Below are positions 54,141 through 62,994 of a stretch of DNA of 64,000 nucleotides, one piece after another. A program made the translations under genes and the position numbers. Every line of letters begins with the position of its first letter. Position 1 is the first letter of the stretch. The notes beneath the pieces are model-generated. The model did no database searches, was not told where the DNA came from, and worked only from the letters and a program-made list of their open reading frames with translations. This DNA is from Flavobacterium limicola (GTDB taxonomy: Bacteria > Bacteroidota > Bacteroidia > Flavobacteriales > Flavobacteriaceae), in NCBI RefSeq assembly GCF_003634755.1, contig NZ_RBXA01000001.1, forward strand, positions 186,001 to 250,000, written 5' to 3'.

Positions 54141-54575
54141 TTAGGATTGTCTTTCCTGATTTTGTCTCGAAATAATTTCGGATTGGATTGTAGCTGCGCA
54201 ATCTTCCAGATTTTTTTCTATTTGTTCACTCCAGAAACGAAGCACTTTCCAGTTTCGTGATTCGAGATAATTGTTGACTTCAATGTCTCTTTGGATGTTG
54301 CGTTCTATTTTCTTTTGCCAAAACTCTGTATTGGTTTTCACGCGGTCTTTTTGGGTTTCCCAATCTTTGCCGTGGAAGAATTCACTGTCTACAAAAATAG
54401 CAATTTTGAGTTTTTTGAATGTTAAATCTGGTGTCCCGAAAACAGTTCTGTTGTTTTTACGGTAACGATAACCAAGATTCCATAGCGCTTTTGCCAATCG
54501 GACTTCAGCTTTGGTGTTCGTGCTACGAATAGCTCGCATGATATTGCTTCTCTGTTCTTTGGAAATCTTTTCCAT
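54141..54575 (-). CDS. vsr: Very short patch repair (Vsr) endonuclease
   Basis: A 144-residue nickase that cuts next to T:G mismatches left by deamination of methylated cytosine. The start EKISKEQRSNIMRAIRSTNTKAE is the family's DNA-binding opening. The PDLTF motif gives the catalytic Asp, and FVDSEFFHGKDW replaces the THGCFWHHH of E. coli Vsr, keeping the His. WKVLRFWSEQIEKN closes the domain. It is the last gene of the five-gene dcm operon, 11 bp after the HNH gene, which matches the common pairing with a C5-methyltransferase. Confidence 0.92.
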   Translation of the reverse strand: MEKISKEQRSNIMRAIRSTNTKAEVRLAKALWNLGYRYRKNNRTVFGTPDLTFKKLKIAIFVDSEFFHGKDWETQKDRVKTNTEFWQKKIERNIQRDIEVNNYLESRNWKVLRFWSEQIEKNLEDCAATIQSEIISRQNQERQS

Positions 54576-54586
54576 TGTGGAGATTA

Positions 54587-55360
54587 TTATCTATCAAAGA
54601 TAGTATCTAAATGGTATTCCAGAAATTCTTTCCGAGGCAAATATTTTATGGGATTCGTGATTTTTAGATTTTCAATAGAAGCAAAATGGCTTTGGTAAAA
54701 AGAAGTTTCTTTTTTCTTTTTTAAATTGGCGGACAATATCACTTGGTAATTTTGATTAATTCCTATTAATCCTTTATCGAAAGCTTTGTCGTAAAGTGCC
54801 GAAAGACAAATACCGTTCTCAGGATTTAATCTTTCATTTTCATTTTTTGACCAAGGAACAATATGGCTTGCCAAAAGCAACTCTGGAATATCGATTCCTG
54901 TTATGGCGCATTTTGTTGTGTAATTTGTTAAAACCATTTGTCTAAAAACCGATTGATTTACTCTCGTTTTTACTTCTCGAATGACCGTTTCCCCTTTTAA
55001 TCCTTTTAAGTCAAAGAGAATATCTTGGTATTTGCTTTCTATGGAAGTATTTTCTTTTTGAGCGAGAATTTGTTCACTTAGAAAGACTAACTCTTCTTGG
55101 TTGTGGAAGAATTCATCCCAAATAGGTTTTACCTGATTCATTCCTCCTTTTAAACCACCAACCCCTCTTTCTTGATGATAGGGATCAACACTGGCAAAAT
55201 TCCCCAACCGCATACCAATAGAACTTGGCGTTCTCCCTAAAAGTTTAGCGAGCTCAATAATTTCAGGAGTACGTTTGTGCATTTTACCAAAAGGTAATTT
55301 GAGGTACAAGTTAAATGCGAGAATAAGTTCTTCGCGTGTCCATAGGTTTCTTGGTTGCAT
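54587..55360 (-). CDS. HNH restriction endonuclease-like protein
   Basis: A 257-residue protein. The first 75 residues (RNLWTREELILAFNLYLKLPFGKMHKRTPEIIELAKLLGRTPSSI) look like a DNA-reading helix-turn-helix found in HNH restriction enzymes. The HNH domain follows, with CAITG, LLASHIVPWS, NGICLSALYDKAFDKGLI (about 145-215). The conserved HIVPW His and downstream Asn/His-type positions support nuclease activity. Its ATG directly follows the stop of the receiver-domain gene (TAAATG), so the genes are coupled. In context it is the likely restriction partner of the C5-methyltransferase. Confidence 0.88.
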   Translation of the reverse strand: MQPRNLWTREELILAFNLYLKLPFGKMHKRTPEIIELAKLLGRTPSSIGMRLGNFASVDPYHQERGVGGLKGGMNQVKPIWDEFFHNQEELVFLSEQILAQKENTSIESKYQDILFDLKGLKGETVIREVKTRVNQSVFRQMVLTNYTTKCAITGIDIPELLLASHIVPWSKNENERLNPENGICLSALYDKAFDKGLIGINQNYQVILSANLKKKKETSFYQSHFASIENLKITNPIKYLPRKEFLEYHLDTIFDR

Positions 55361-56266
55361 TTAACCAATTTTAGATTGAAGATTTTCTAAATTTTCTTTA
55401 TGAATATTTATATTTTTTCTTATATCTCTACATTTATCTTCATTAAAGTCAATTCCATCTTTTTTATCTATAAAATATTCTCTGCCAGTCCCTTCGTCTT
55501 TAACAAAAACAGCATGAGCAAATTCATTCCTAACTTTTATGATATTTATTCTAAATTCCTTAATGAAATTTGGCACACCAATAGAATCTGCTATTTCTTC
55601 AATTGCACTTGCCCTTTGAGATGAAGAAAAAAGTATAGGCTCAGACAATACTTTATTGAAGTTATTGTTTTTTTTATATCTCTGTGATTTATCTAGTTTT
55701 TCACTATGAAAGCTAATGAGTTCATCTAGTACTCTATCAATGATTTTTTGATGTTCAGTTTTACTAATATAGTTTTCTACTATTTCTAGCATTTGTGCAT
55801 CAAGGCTACTTACCTCATTCATAATCATCCCTCGCATTGCAACAATATTCTGAAATTTTTTTATAGTTTGGTTAATTACTTCCAATATTTCATTCTCCAA
55901 TTCTTTGTAGTCACCTCCTGTTAATTGAAAAAAAGTTATGCGATTATTACTATAAAGTTTTATGTCTTTTAAATCGCTATTTGCTGAATAAAAAAATATT
56001 TCTGTGAAATTATGTTGACTGTTTCTAATAAAATCAATTACTTGATTACCAAAAGTACCTTCATCTAAAGAATAATCAGTTATAATTATATCAAATTCTT
56101 TTTTAATAGAAAATATCTTCACAAACTCATTGTAATCTTCAGCTTCAATGATGTTGCAATTAAAATATTGCCCCAAAAGAAACTCTTTTGTTTCTGCTAA
56201 TATTTTTTGAAAAGGACGTTCTTTAATTCTATCATCAACCCATAAAATATTGTAATCTAATTTCAT
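55361..56266 (-). CDS. Receiver-domain (response-regulator-like) protein in the RM operon
   Basis: A 301-residue protein. The first 125 or so residues look like a receiver domain: the acidic pair WVDD at 10-11, the likely phosphoacceptor Asp in IIITDYSLDE (Asp62) and a switch-like FYSANSD. A Lys after the final strand is not clear, so the site may be degenerate. The rest, about 175 residues, is helical (KKFQNIVAMRGMIMNEVSS ...) with no DNA-binding motif that I recognise. It overlaps the preceding ATPase/kinase gene by 4 nt (ATGA), the usual arrangement for a partner pair. Confidence 0.75.
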   Translation of the reverse strand: MKLDYNILWVDDRIKERPFQKILAETKEFLLGQYFNCNIIEAEDYNEFVKIFSIKKEFDIIITDYSLDEGTFGNQVIDFIRNSQHNFTEIFFYSANSDLKDIKLYSNNRITFFQLTGGDYKELENEILEVINQTIKKFQNIVAMRGMIMNEVSSLDAQMLEIVENYISKTEHQKIIDRVLDELISFHSEKLDKSQRYKKNNNFNKVLSEPILFSSSQRASAIEEIADSIGVPNFIKEFRINIIKVRNEFAHAVFVKDEGTGREYFIDKKDGIDFNEDKCRDIRKNINIHKENLENLQSKIG

Positions 56267-58641
56267 AATGGAAATGTTATTATAAATTCAACACCTTTTT
56301 CAAAATCATTATTTATTCTTATTGACGCACCTAATTTTTTCAAGGTCTCTTTTGTTTGATAAAGTCCTATTCCTGAACCATTTGTTTTGGTATATCCAAA
56401 GTCAAATATTTTATCTTTAATCTCTTCGGGAATTCCGTCGCCATCGTCTTTAAAATAAAGTACAATATCGGATTTAGTTTTAACCCATTTAATAAATATA
56501 TTTTTTGAATTCGCTTTTTTTGAATTACTAAATAAATTATCAAATAAAACTGTTATTTCTAATGGCCTAAACTTAATTTTATATCCTATATTTTCTAAAG
56601 GTTCAAATACTATTTTAATTGGTCTTTTTTGATGTATGAATGAATTGATTGGAATATAATTGTTTACAACATAATCATATGAAAACTGAACTATATCTTC
56701 TGTTATTCTTTCACTTTCCATGCTAAATCCAGCATTTGTTACAAATCTTGAAGCACTTAATATTTTTTTAACTTCTAGATTAATATTAAGAACTTCTTCA
56801 ATTAATTTGTCTTTGGATAAATTGCTGTTTATTGATTTTACTAACTCATCAAGACTAAAAGTTATGTTCCCAGCAGTATGAACTATTTGATGCTGTAATG
56901 TTAATAAATCTTTTTTATCTCTATGGTTTATTGAGTTGTCAAATAGTTTTTTTGAAATTTCTTCATTTAATTCTTTTGAAAGTTTTTCGTTCTCTATTAA
57001 CTTTTCAAACGCTTCTGCTTCTGCTTCATCTTTTACTTTACGAAGATCTTCAATTTTTTTCTCTGCTTTCTTAATTGTACTAATAACATCATCTTTATTA
57101 AAAGAATCAGTTTTTATTTGTTCGGTAAGATTGCTTAATACTGTATTTATAGAGTTTTCCGATTTTTTATTTAAAATGCTTAAAATTTCATCCGAAACCT
57201 CAAATCTTATAACATTTTTTGAATTTGTTAATCCGTTTAATAATTTTCTTAAGTTATCATTAATATCATAAATTTTCTCATTTTCTTGACCTTTGTTTTT
57301 TACAAAAATATTATCAAAATTGATAAATTCTTCTGGAGAAAGTGAATTTCCCCAGTCAGTAACATCGATAATATATTTCTCTAATTTTTTTAATGTTTCA
57401 TAAAACCAATTTTCTAAATCAAAATAAGTTTCAGTTTTTATTAATCCATCGCCTCTACTGGATGTTTCTCGAAGATTATTATTTTTCCCTTCTATTGAAA
57501 TATAACCGATAACTTCTCTAGTACCTAAATATCTACTATGTCCTTGGGCTTTTCTATTATCCATTTTTAATGGATCTTTAGCTCTTTCTCCATAAGGAAA
57601 AATCCTAAGACCATTTTTGTAAACAAAAATATGACCATATTCAACTGGCTGTAAACCCATTCTCCTACTAAAAGTTGATTTGGCAGATACATTCAAATAA
57701 TAAATTGAAAAATTCAAGTCTGTAAAGTTTTCAAATGGATTTTCTTCAGTTACTGAATATACCATTTTACCCGCTTCAAATAAAGTTGTAATTATTTCAG
57801 AATCAGAAACTTTAGACTCAATGTAGGTAGTTTTTATACCTAAAGCATCAAAAATAAGATTTTGAATTTCTCCGTTTACGACCTTTATATATTTTACTAA
57901 ATTTGGATCAATGGGACTTTTAGGATGATTTACTTGTTTCTTGTTTTTTAGAATCTGTTCTTTATCATTTTCAAGTTCTTCTTTAACTTTTAATACTATA
58001 TTAAATGAATCATTTTCATTAATTGTATTAGGATTTATTAATCTTGAAAGAGCATCTTTTAACTGTAGAAATTTATCTCTATTCCATTTACTTTTTAGAT
58101 TCGTAATCTCAAGAACAGTACCGTGTTCAATATCATAATGACTTTCTTCAATTGTTTCCTGTAATACTGTTATATTAACAAATTCATCTTTAATATCTCC
58201 TTCAAATTTATTCCAGTCAGTTATTAAAACTTCTACTTTTGGATTTAGTTCTTCTTTTATGGTTTCTAAATAAAGATTACTTCCAAGTCTATCACAAGAG
58301 AAGCGACCAATACCTTTAGCTCCTGCGTAAGCTCTTTTTACTTTAATTTTGTCTCTATAGTCATAATTATCTTCCTCTGTTCCTTCAATTTTTGCAGAAT
58401 ATGCTACAAACAACCATTTATTTATAAGATCGTCATAGTTCATTCCTTTACCATTATCCTTGATAATTATTTTTGCTCTACTAGAATAAATGTTTTCAAA
58501 TATAATTTCAACTTTTGTTGCGTGAGCATCATAAGCATTTTTTACTAATTCAAAAACAGCAATAAAATCATCATTGATTAAATCACTTCCAATAATATTC
58601 TTTAAAGCAGAACTAACTTTGAATGATAATGGATTTTGCAT
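56263..58641 (-). CDS. Dual GHKL ATPase: MORC/Hsp90-like N-terminus fused to a histidine-kinase-like C-terminus
   Basis: A 792-residue soluble protein with two separate GHKL ATP sites. The N-terminal one has ELVKNAYDA (31-39), DNGKGM (62-67) and AYAGAKGIGRF (104-114), as in MutL/Hsp90/MORC ATPases. After a middle domain and a Lys/Glu-rich coiled coil (about 510-570) comes a DHp-like helix, TLQHQIVHTAGN, with His584 and His588. The second HATPase follows: LFDNLFSNSKKA (699-710), DDGDGIP (732-738) and GSGIGLYQTKETL (755-767). There is no membrane segment, so it should sense something in the cytoplasm. It starts 4 bp after dcm and overlaps the receiver-domain gene. Confidence 0.82.
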   Translation of the reverse strand: MQNPLSFKVSSALKNIIGSDLINDDFIAVFELVKNAYDAHATKVEIIFENIYSSRAKIIIKDNGKGMNYDDLINKWLFVAYSAKIEGTEEDNYDYRDKIKVKRAYAGAKGIGRFSCDRLGSNLYLETIKEELNPKVEVLITDWNKFEGDIKDEFVNITVLQETIEESHYDIEHGTVLEITNLKSKWNRDKFLQLKDALSRLINPNTINENDSFNIVLKVKEELENDKEQILKNKKQVNHPKSPIDPNLVKYIKVVNGEIQNLIFDALGIKTTYIESKVSDSEIITTLFEAGKMVYSVTEENPFENFTDLNFSIYYLNVSAKSTFSRRMGLQPVEYGHIFVYKNGLRIFPYGERAKDPLKMDNRKAQGHSRYLGTREVIGYISIEGKNNNLRETSSRGDGLIKTETYFDLENWFYETLKKLEKYIIDVTDWGNSLSPEEFINFDNIFVKNKGQENEKIYDINDNLRKLLNGLTNSKNVIRFEVSDEILSILNKKSENSINTVLSNLTEQIKTDSFNKDDVISTIKKAEKKIEDLRKVKDEAEAEAFEKLIENEKLSKELNEEISKKLFDNSINHRDKKDLLTLQHQIVHTAGNITFSLDELVKSINSNLSKDKLIEEVLNINLEVKKILSASRFVTNAGFSMESERITEDIVQFSYDYVVNNYIPINSFIHQKRPIKIVFEPLENIGYKIKFRPLEITVLFDNLFSNSKKANSKNIFIKWVKTKSDIVLYFKDDGDGIPEEIKDKIFDFGYTKTNGSGIGLYQTKETLKKLGASIRINNDFEKGVEFIITFPL

Positions 58642-58645
58642 TCTT

Positions 58646-59863
58646 TTAAATAAGTTGTTTTAGAATCAATCCACTTTGTTCACTAAAAAGTGGCGGAATT
58701 GCGTTTCCTATTTGTGTATATCTTGGTACTTCTTGCGTTCTTAATTTTCCACCTGTAGTATATTTCCCTTGAAATTTATACCAGTCCGGAAATGATTGAA
58801 TACGTGCATATTCACGAACCGTCAAAATACGAGGTTCAGAATAATGAATATAATCATCTGGAAGAGTAGTAATTGTTGGAGTTTTATCAATACTATTCAG
58901 AGGAATAACTGTACGTTTTTTAATGCTATATTTCTCTTGAATTAATTTACTGATGTTTAAATTTCTTCTGTCTTTAGTTTCTTCAAGTATGTTTTGGAAT
59001 CTTTCAATAATTATTGAAGAATGTTTTGGAAAACGGTGACTATCCGCTATTTTGTTCTCAACACCTTCACGCATAAGTTTTTGATAATTCCCTTTTTGCT
59101 TTCCGTAAACCCCAGATTGAAAACTTGGATATTCAGGAGTTTCTTCTAATCCATTTTTCTTAAATAAATCAGAAATTGCATCCTGAAGATTTGTCTTAAC
59201 ATTTAATCCTTTTTGTTTCAAAAAGTCAAATCGATTTTCTTCTAAAGAATCAAAAAAACTTTCTGCTTTTTCTTGTGTAGCATTTTTCAAAGTCTTTTTT
59301 ATTCCCACAAGAATAAAACGGGTTCTTTTTTGAGGAACTCCGTAATCACCAAAATTAACCAACTGTCCTTTCACATAATATCCGGCTTCATCAAGTTTTC
59401 GAGTCACTTGTGAAGAATAAGCAACTCCTTTTTCTTTATTTTTCTTAAATTCCATTGTAAACCCCTTCACATTTTCAAAGAAAATAATTTTAGGTTCAAC
59501 AATTTTAACAAAATTAATATAAGAGTTTATAAGGTCATTTCTTAAGTCAAACTCATTTCGCTTTCCTGCCATAGAAAAGCCTTGACAAGGCGGTCCTCCC
59601 GCTATCATTGTCACTTTTCCTTTGAGTTTTTCTAATTTAGAATTGTAGCTATCAAGTACTGAATTTATCTCTAAAGCCTTTGTAGGCAACCATTTTGGCC
59701 AATCAAAATGATTTTTATTTTTAATTAAGTTGTGTTCTAAGGTTTTAAACGCATCAGGACTTTTCTCTACAGCAAAAATGCCTTGCCATCCTGCTTGATG
59801 CAACCCTAGTGATAATCCGCCACAACCCGCAAAAAGATCTATATAGGTAAATTTATTTTTCAT
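58646..59863 (-). CDS. C5-cytosine DNA methyltransferase (type II RM)
   Basis: A DNA methyltransferase of about 405 residues. From the ATG at 59863, motif I is DLFAGCGGLSLGL (9-21), motif IV is GGPPCQGFSMAGKR with catalytic Cys93, motif VI is FFENVKG (129-134), motif VIII is PQKRTRFILVG, and motifs IX-X are LTVREYARIQSFP and IGNAIPPLFSE. The longer frame from 59893 is unlikely because a TAAATTTG promoter box overlaps it. It opens the five-gene operon. Motif set and length indicate an active enzyme. The target sequence cannot be read. Confidence 0.95.
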   Translation of the reverse strand: MKNKFTYIDLFAGCGGLSLGLHQAGWQGIFAVEKSPDAFKTLEHNLIKNKNHFDWPKWLPTKALEINSVLDSYNSKLEKLKGKVTMIAGGPPCQGFSMAGKRNEFDLRNDLINSYINFVKIVEPKIIFFENVKGFTMEFKKNKEKGVAYSSQVTRKLDEAGYYVKGQLVNFGDYGVPQKRTRFILVGIKKTLKNATQEKAESFFDSLEENRFDFLKQKGLNVKTNLQDAISDLFKKNGLEETPEYPSFQSGVYGKQKGNYQKLMREGVENKIADSHRFPKHSSIIIERFQNILEETKDRRNLNISKLIQEKYSIKKRTVIPLNSIDKTPTITTLPDDYIHYSEPRILTVREYARIQSFPDWYKFQGKYTTGGKLRTQEVPRYTQIGNAIPPLFSEQSGLILKQLI

Positions 59864-59881
59864 GAAAATTTGTAAAGCATT

Positions 59882-59889
59882 CAAATTTA
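59882..59889 (-). promoter_or_regulatory. Likely -7 box for the RM operon
   Basis: TAAATTTG on the minus strand, 19 bp before the dcm ATG, matches TAnnTTTG. No clear TTG at the -33 spacing is seen. A start site about 7 bp downstream would give a very short leader and exclude the upstream alternative start codon of dcm. Confidence 0.45.
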
Positions 59890-59972
59890 TCAATAAAAAA
59901 AATATTAACCTGGATTTAATTCTAAAATCTTCTTATGTAAGTAAAATTTTATATGAAAATTTGATAATCACA

Positions 59973-60005
59973 AAAAAAACGCTACTCTTTCGAATAGCGT
60001 TTTTT
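59973..60005. terminator. Hairpin terminator (AACGCTACTCTTTCGAATAGCG)
   Basis: AAAACGCTA and TAGCGTTTT pair around CTCTTTCGAA, with A and T runs on both sides. It lies between the prolyl oligopeptidase gene and the RM operon. The same hairpin ends the TonB receptor gene at 62941-62972, and a half copy is at 62532-62555. Confidence 0.8.
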
Positions 60006-60065
60006 AAACTTTTTATCAATTTATGATGTGATTGCTTCGTTTCTCGCAATGACAATCTTCTGAGG

Positions 60066-60165
60066 AATCAAATGCCCTAGCCCTGATAGCAGTAAAAATC
60101 CTTTATATCCGCCTTTTCGGCGGATATAAAGATTGTAACGGATAGCAGGAAATAGCTCCTCCCTT
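60066..60165. repeat. Structured repeat, family A copy 3
   Basis: CCCTAGCCCTGATAGCAG is followed by AAAATC, then a perfect 13-bp stem (CTTTATATCCGCC / GGCGGATATAAAG around TTTTC), then AGATTGTAACGGATAGCAGG and AAATAGCTCC. It is the clearest copy of the family also seen at 14112-14200 and 18190-18300. It lies downstream of the prolyl oligopeptidase gene. Confidence 0.75.
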
Positions 60166-60216
60166 CTCCCGAAGTTTCGGGATCGCTCAGGGTAAAATCC
60201 TTATCTACAATTGTTG

Positions 60217-62340
60217 TTATTCCAACTCTGGCAATAACACCACTCCCATGTTGAATAAGGTAAAGGCCTGAATATCGACATTTTCCTGAATGGTTGCCGC
60301 CACAGATTTTCCAGCGCCGTGTCCTGCATTGATGTCAATACGGATTAGGGTTGGGTTTGTTCCGGTTTGTTTTTCCTGTAATTCGGCAGCAAATTTGAAA
60401 CTGTGCGCCGGCACTACTCTATCATCGTGATCGCCCGTTGTGACCATGGTTGCCGGGTATTGAATCCCTTTTTGTATGTTGTGTACGGGAGAATATCCCT
60501 TGATGTAGTTGAACATTTCCTTGCTGTCCTGCGCCGTTCCGTAATCATACGCCCAACCTGCTCCTGCAGTAAAGGTGTGGTAACGCAACATGTCCATCAC
60601 TCCCACTGCCGGTAAAGCAACTCGCATCAAATCCGGACGTTGCGTCATGGTAGCACCCACAAGCAATCCTCCGTTTGATCCACCACGAATGGCCAAGTAT
60701 TGTGAAGACGTATATTTTTGAGCAATCAAGTATTCAGCCGCTGCGATGAAATCATCAAATACATTTTGTTTTTGCATTTTGGTTCCCGCATCGTGCCATT
60801 TTTTCCCGTATTCGCCACCACCACGTAAATTAGGCACGGCATAAACACCTCCGTTTTCCATCCAAACGGCATTGGCAATACTGAAACTTGGTGTCAAACT
60901 CACGTTGAATCCTCCGTAACCGTAAAGCATCGTTGGATTTGTTCCGTCGAGTTTCAATCCTTTTTTGTGGGTTATAATCATCGGGATTTTGGTTCCGTCT
61001 TTAGAAGTATAAAATACTTGTTTAGACTCGTATAGTTCGCTGTCGAAATCTACTTTTGGTTTTTCATACACAGCCGAAGTACCTGTTGCTGGTTCGAATG
61101 AAAATATAGAACCCGGAGTGATGTAATTTGTGAAAGAATAATACAATGTTTTTTCTTTCTTCTTCCCGCCAAAACCACCGGCAGTTCCTACGCCAGGCAA
61201 TTGGATTTCACGTACCAGTTTCCCGGAATAATCATATTGTTTCACCACCGAAACGGCATCTTTCATATAATTAGCAAAGAAATATCCGCCACCTGTTGAT
61301 GGAGACAACACATTCTCCGTTTCTGCAATAAAATCTTTCCAGTTTTCCGGTTTCGGGTTGCTGACGTCCACGGTAACGATGCGTTTGTTGGGCGCATTCA
61401 AGTCGGTTTCTATGAATAATTTTCCGCCTTCGTTTTCGATGATATTGTTGTCACTTTTAAAATTGTCCACAATAGTCACAATAGGACTGTTGGGCTTTGT
61501 CAAATCTTTGATGTACAACTCGTTTCCGTAGGTAGAATTAGACGCTGTGATAACCAAATAACGATCATCTTCGGTCACGCCACCGCCTACATAACGGCGT
61601 TTTTGGTCGGCACCAAAAATCACTTTATCGTCTTTTTGTGCGGTTCCTAACTTGTGGAAATACAGTTTATGTTGGTCGGTTTTTGCCGATAATTCGCTTC
61701 CTTTTGGTTTGTCATAACTGGAATAGTAGAAACCTTCGTTTCCTTTCCAAGAAACTCCGCTGAATTTCACATCGACAATCGTGTCTTCAATAATTTTTTG
61801 GGAAATGGCATCCATGATAATTACTTTTCTCCAGTCGCTTCCGCCTTCTGAAATGGCATAGGCAACTTTAGAACCGTCTTTGGAGAAATCCAGTCCGCCA
61901 AGCGAAGTGGTTCCGTCCTTAGAAAAAGTGTTTGGGTCCAAGAACACCGTTTCGGTTCCTTTGGCGTCTTTTCTGTACAACACCGATTGGTTTTGTAAAC
62001 CGTTATTTTTATAGTAATACGTGAAATTCCCTTCTTTGAAAGGCGCGCCTATTTTTTCATAATTCCACAGTTTTTCCATTCTTGCTTTTAACACATCACG
62101 AAACGGAATTTGTGCCAAATAACCATAAGTCACTTCGTTTTGGGCTTTTACCCAAGCACCCGTTTCAGCAGATTTGTCGTCTTCAAGCCAGCGGTACGGA
62201 TCCGGAAGCTTGGTATCGAAATACACATCAACCGTTTCCCCTTTGGTGGTTACGGGATAAGTTACCTGTTTTGGTTTTTGGTTTTGGCCAAAAGTCGCCA
62301 TTGCAGAAGATACAGCCATTATTAAAAAAGTTTTTTTCAT
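60217..62340 (-). CDS. Prolyl oligopeptidase family serine peptidase (S9A)
   Basis: A 707-residue exported peptidase that cleaves short peptides after Pro. The signal peptide ([20 protein letters not shown]) places it in the periplasm. The N-terminal half (about 30-430) is a beta-propeller with the DPYRWLEDD opening typical of S9A. The C-terminal alpha/beta-hydrolase domain carries the triad: Ser555 in RGGSNGGLL, Asp639 in HDDRVVP and His674 in INAGHGAG. Length and triad spacing match known enzymes, so it looks active. The gene is monocistronic with AT-rich repeats upstream. Confidence 0.95.
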   Translation of the reverse strand: MKKTFLIMAVSSAMATFGQNQKPKQVTYPVTTKGETVDVYFDTKLPDPYRWLEDDKSAETGAWVKAQNEVTYGYLAQIPFRDVLKARMEKLWNYEKIGAPFKEGNFTYYYKNNGLQNQSVLYRKDAKGTETVFLDPNTFSKDGTTSLGGLDFSKDGSKVAYAISEGGSDWRKVIIMDAISQKIIEDTIVDVKFSGVSWKGNEGFYYSSYDKPKGSELSAKTDQHKLYFHKLGTAQKDDKVIFGADQKRRYVGGGVTEDDRYLVITASNSTYGNELYIKDLTKPNSPIVTIVDNFKSDNNIIENEGGKLFIETDLNAPNKRIVTVDVSNPKPENWKDFIAETENVLSPSTGGGYFFANYMKDAVSVVKQYDYSGKLVREIQLPGVGTAGGFGGKKKEKTLYYSFTNYITPGSIFSFEPATGTSAVYEKPKVDFDSELYESKQVFYTSKDGTKIPMIITHKKGLKLDGTNPTMLYGYGGFNVSLTPSFSIANAVWMENGGVYAVPNLRGGGEYGKKWHDAGTKMQKQNVFDDFIAAAEYLIAQKYTSSQYLAIRGGSNGGLLVGATMTQRPDLMRVALPAVGVMDMLRYHTFTAGAGWAYDYGTAQDSKEMFNYIKGYSPVHNIQKGIQYPATMVTTGDHDDRVVPAHSFKFAAELQEKQTGTNPTLIRIDINAGHGAGKSVAATIQENVDIQAFTLFNMGVVLLPELE

Positions 62341-62521
62341 ATGTTAATATTTATTGTTTTTCATAGGTCATATGTAATTGTTTCACCTGTTCGCTATGCT
62401 CGAGTTGCATATCATAATTGGTGCTTGCGACCCAATTACCATAATGCTCATTTCATTAGATTCTGTTTTAGGTTGTTACAAAAATAAGGAAATAGTTAGT
62501 GTTGTAAAGATGGGAAAGTCT

Positions 62522-62940
62522 TAAATAAAACCAAAAAAAACGCTACTCTTTCGATTAGGATTTACTTTCAATAAGAAAACCACTGCTACTTATATGCTGA
62601 TAAAATTAAACATATAAGTCATGTAAGTTAAAAAAGCTTGATTAATAAATAATTGATTTTAACGACAATACAACAACTACTTATATGACTTATATGTTAA
62701 ATAATTAAATACTTAGGTCATGTAAGTTAAAAACGCTTCTATTTTTAATAACATTAGCTTTCAACATGAAAACGACAATTGCTTATATGCATTATATGTT
62801 GATTAAAATTAAACATATAAGTCATGTAAGTTAAAAAGCTTGATTAATAAATAATTGATTTTAACGACAATACAGCAACTACTTATATGACTTATATGTT
62901 AAAAAAAATTAAACATATAAGCCCTGTAAGTTAAAAACCA
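62522..62940. repeat. Array of hairpin repeats (CTTATATG...CATATAAG)
   Basis: About 420 bp built from repeats. A 90-bp unit (AACATATAAGTCATGTAAGT ... CGACAATACAACAACTACTT ... TATATGTTA) occurs nearly unchanged from 62609 and from 62812. Each unit contains ACTTATATGACTTATATGTT facing AACATATAAGTCATGTAAGT, so four hairpins can form; arms start near 62587, 62678, 62780 and 62880. A half copy of the AACGCTACTCTTTCGA terminator sits at the left end (62532). No protein is encoded. Confidence 0.75.
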
Positions 62941-62972
62941 AAAAAACGCTACTCTTTCGAATAGCGTTTTTG
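62941..62972 (-). terminator. Hairpin terminator of the TonB receptor gene
   Basis: AAAACGCTA and TAGCGTTTT pair around CTCTTTCGAA, 23 bp after the receptor stop on the minus strand. It is near-identical to the hairpin at 59973-60005. Confidence 0.8.
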
Positions 62973-62994
62973 TTTTTTTGCTGAAACAAATGAA

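Noticed and set aside
54141..59863. Identification of the RM operon as the Detocs two-component defence system
   Set aside because: The kinase has no TPR part and no phosphorylase effector gene is present. The effectors here are an HNH nuclease and a methyltransferase.
62522..62940. CRISPR array
   Set aside because: Repeats are long hairpins of unequal spacing, the intervening DNA is itself repeated, and no cas gene is near.
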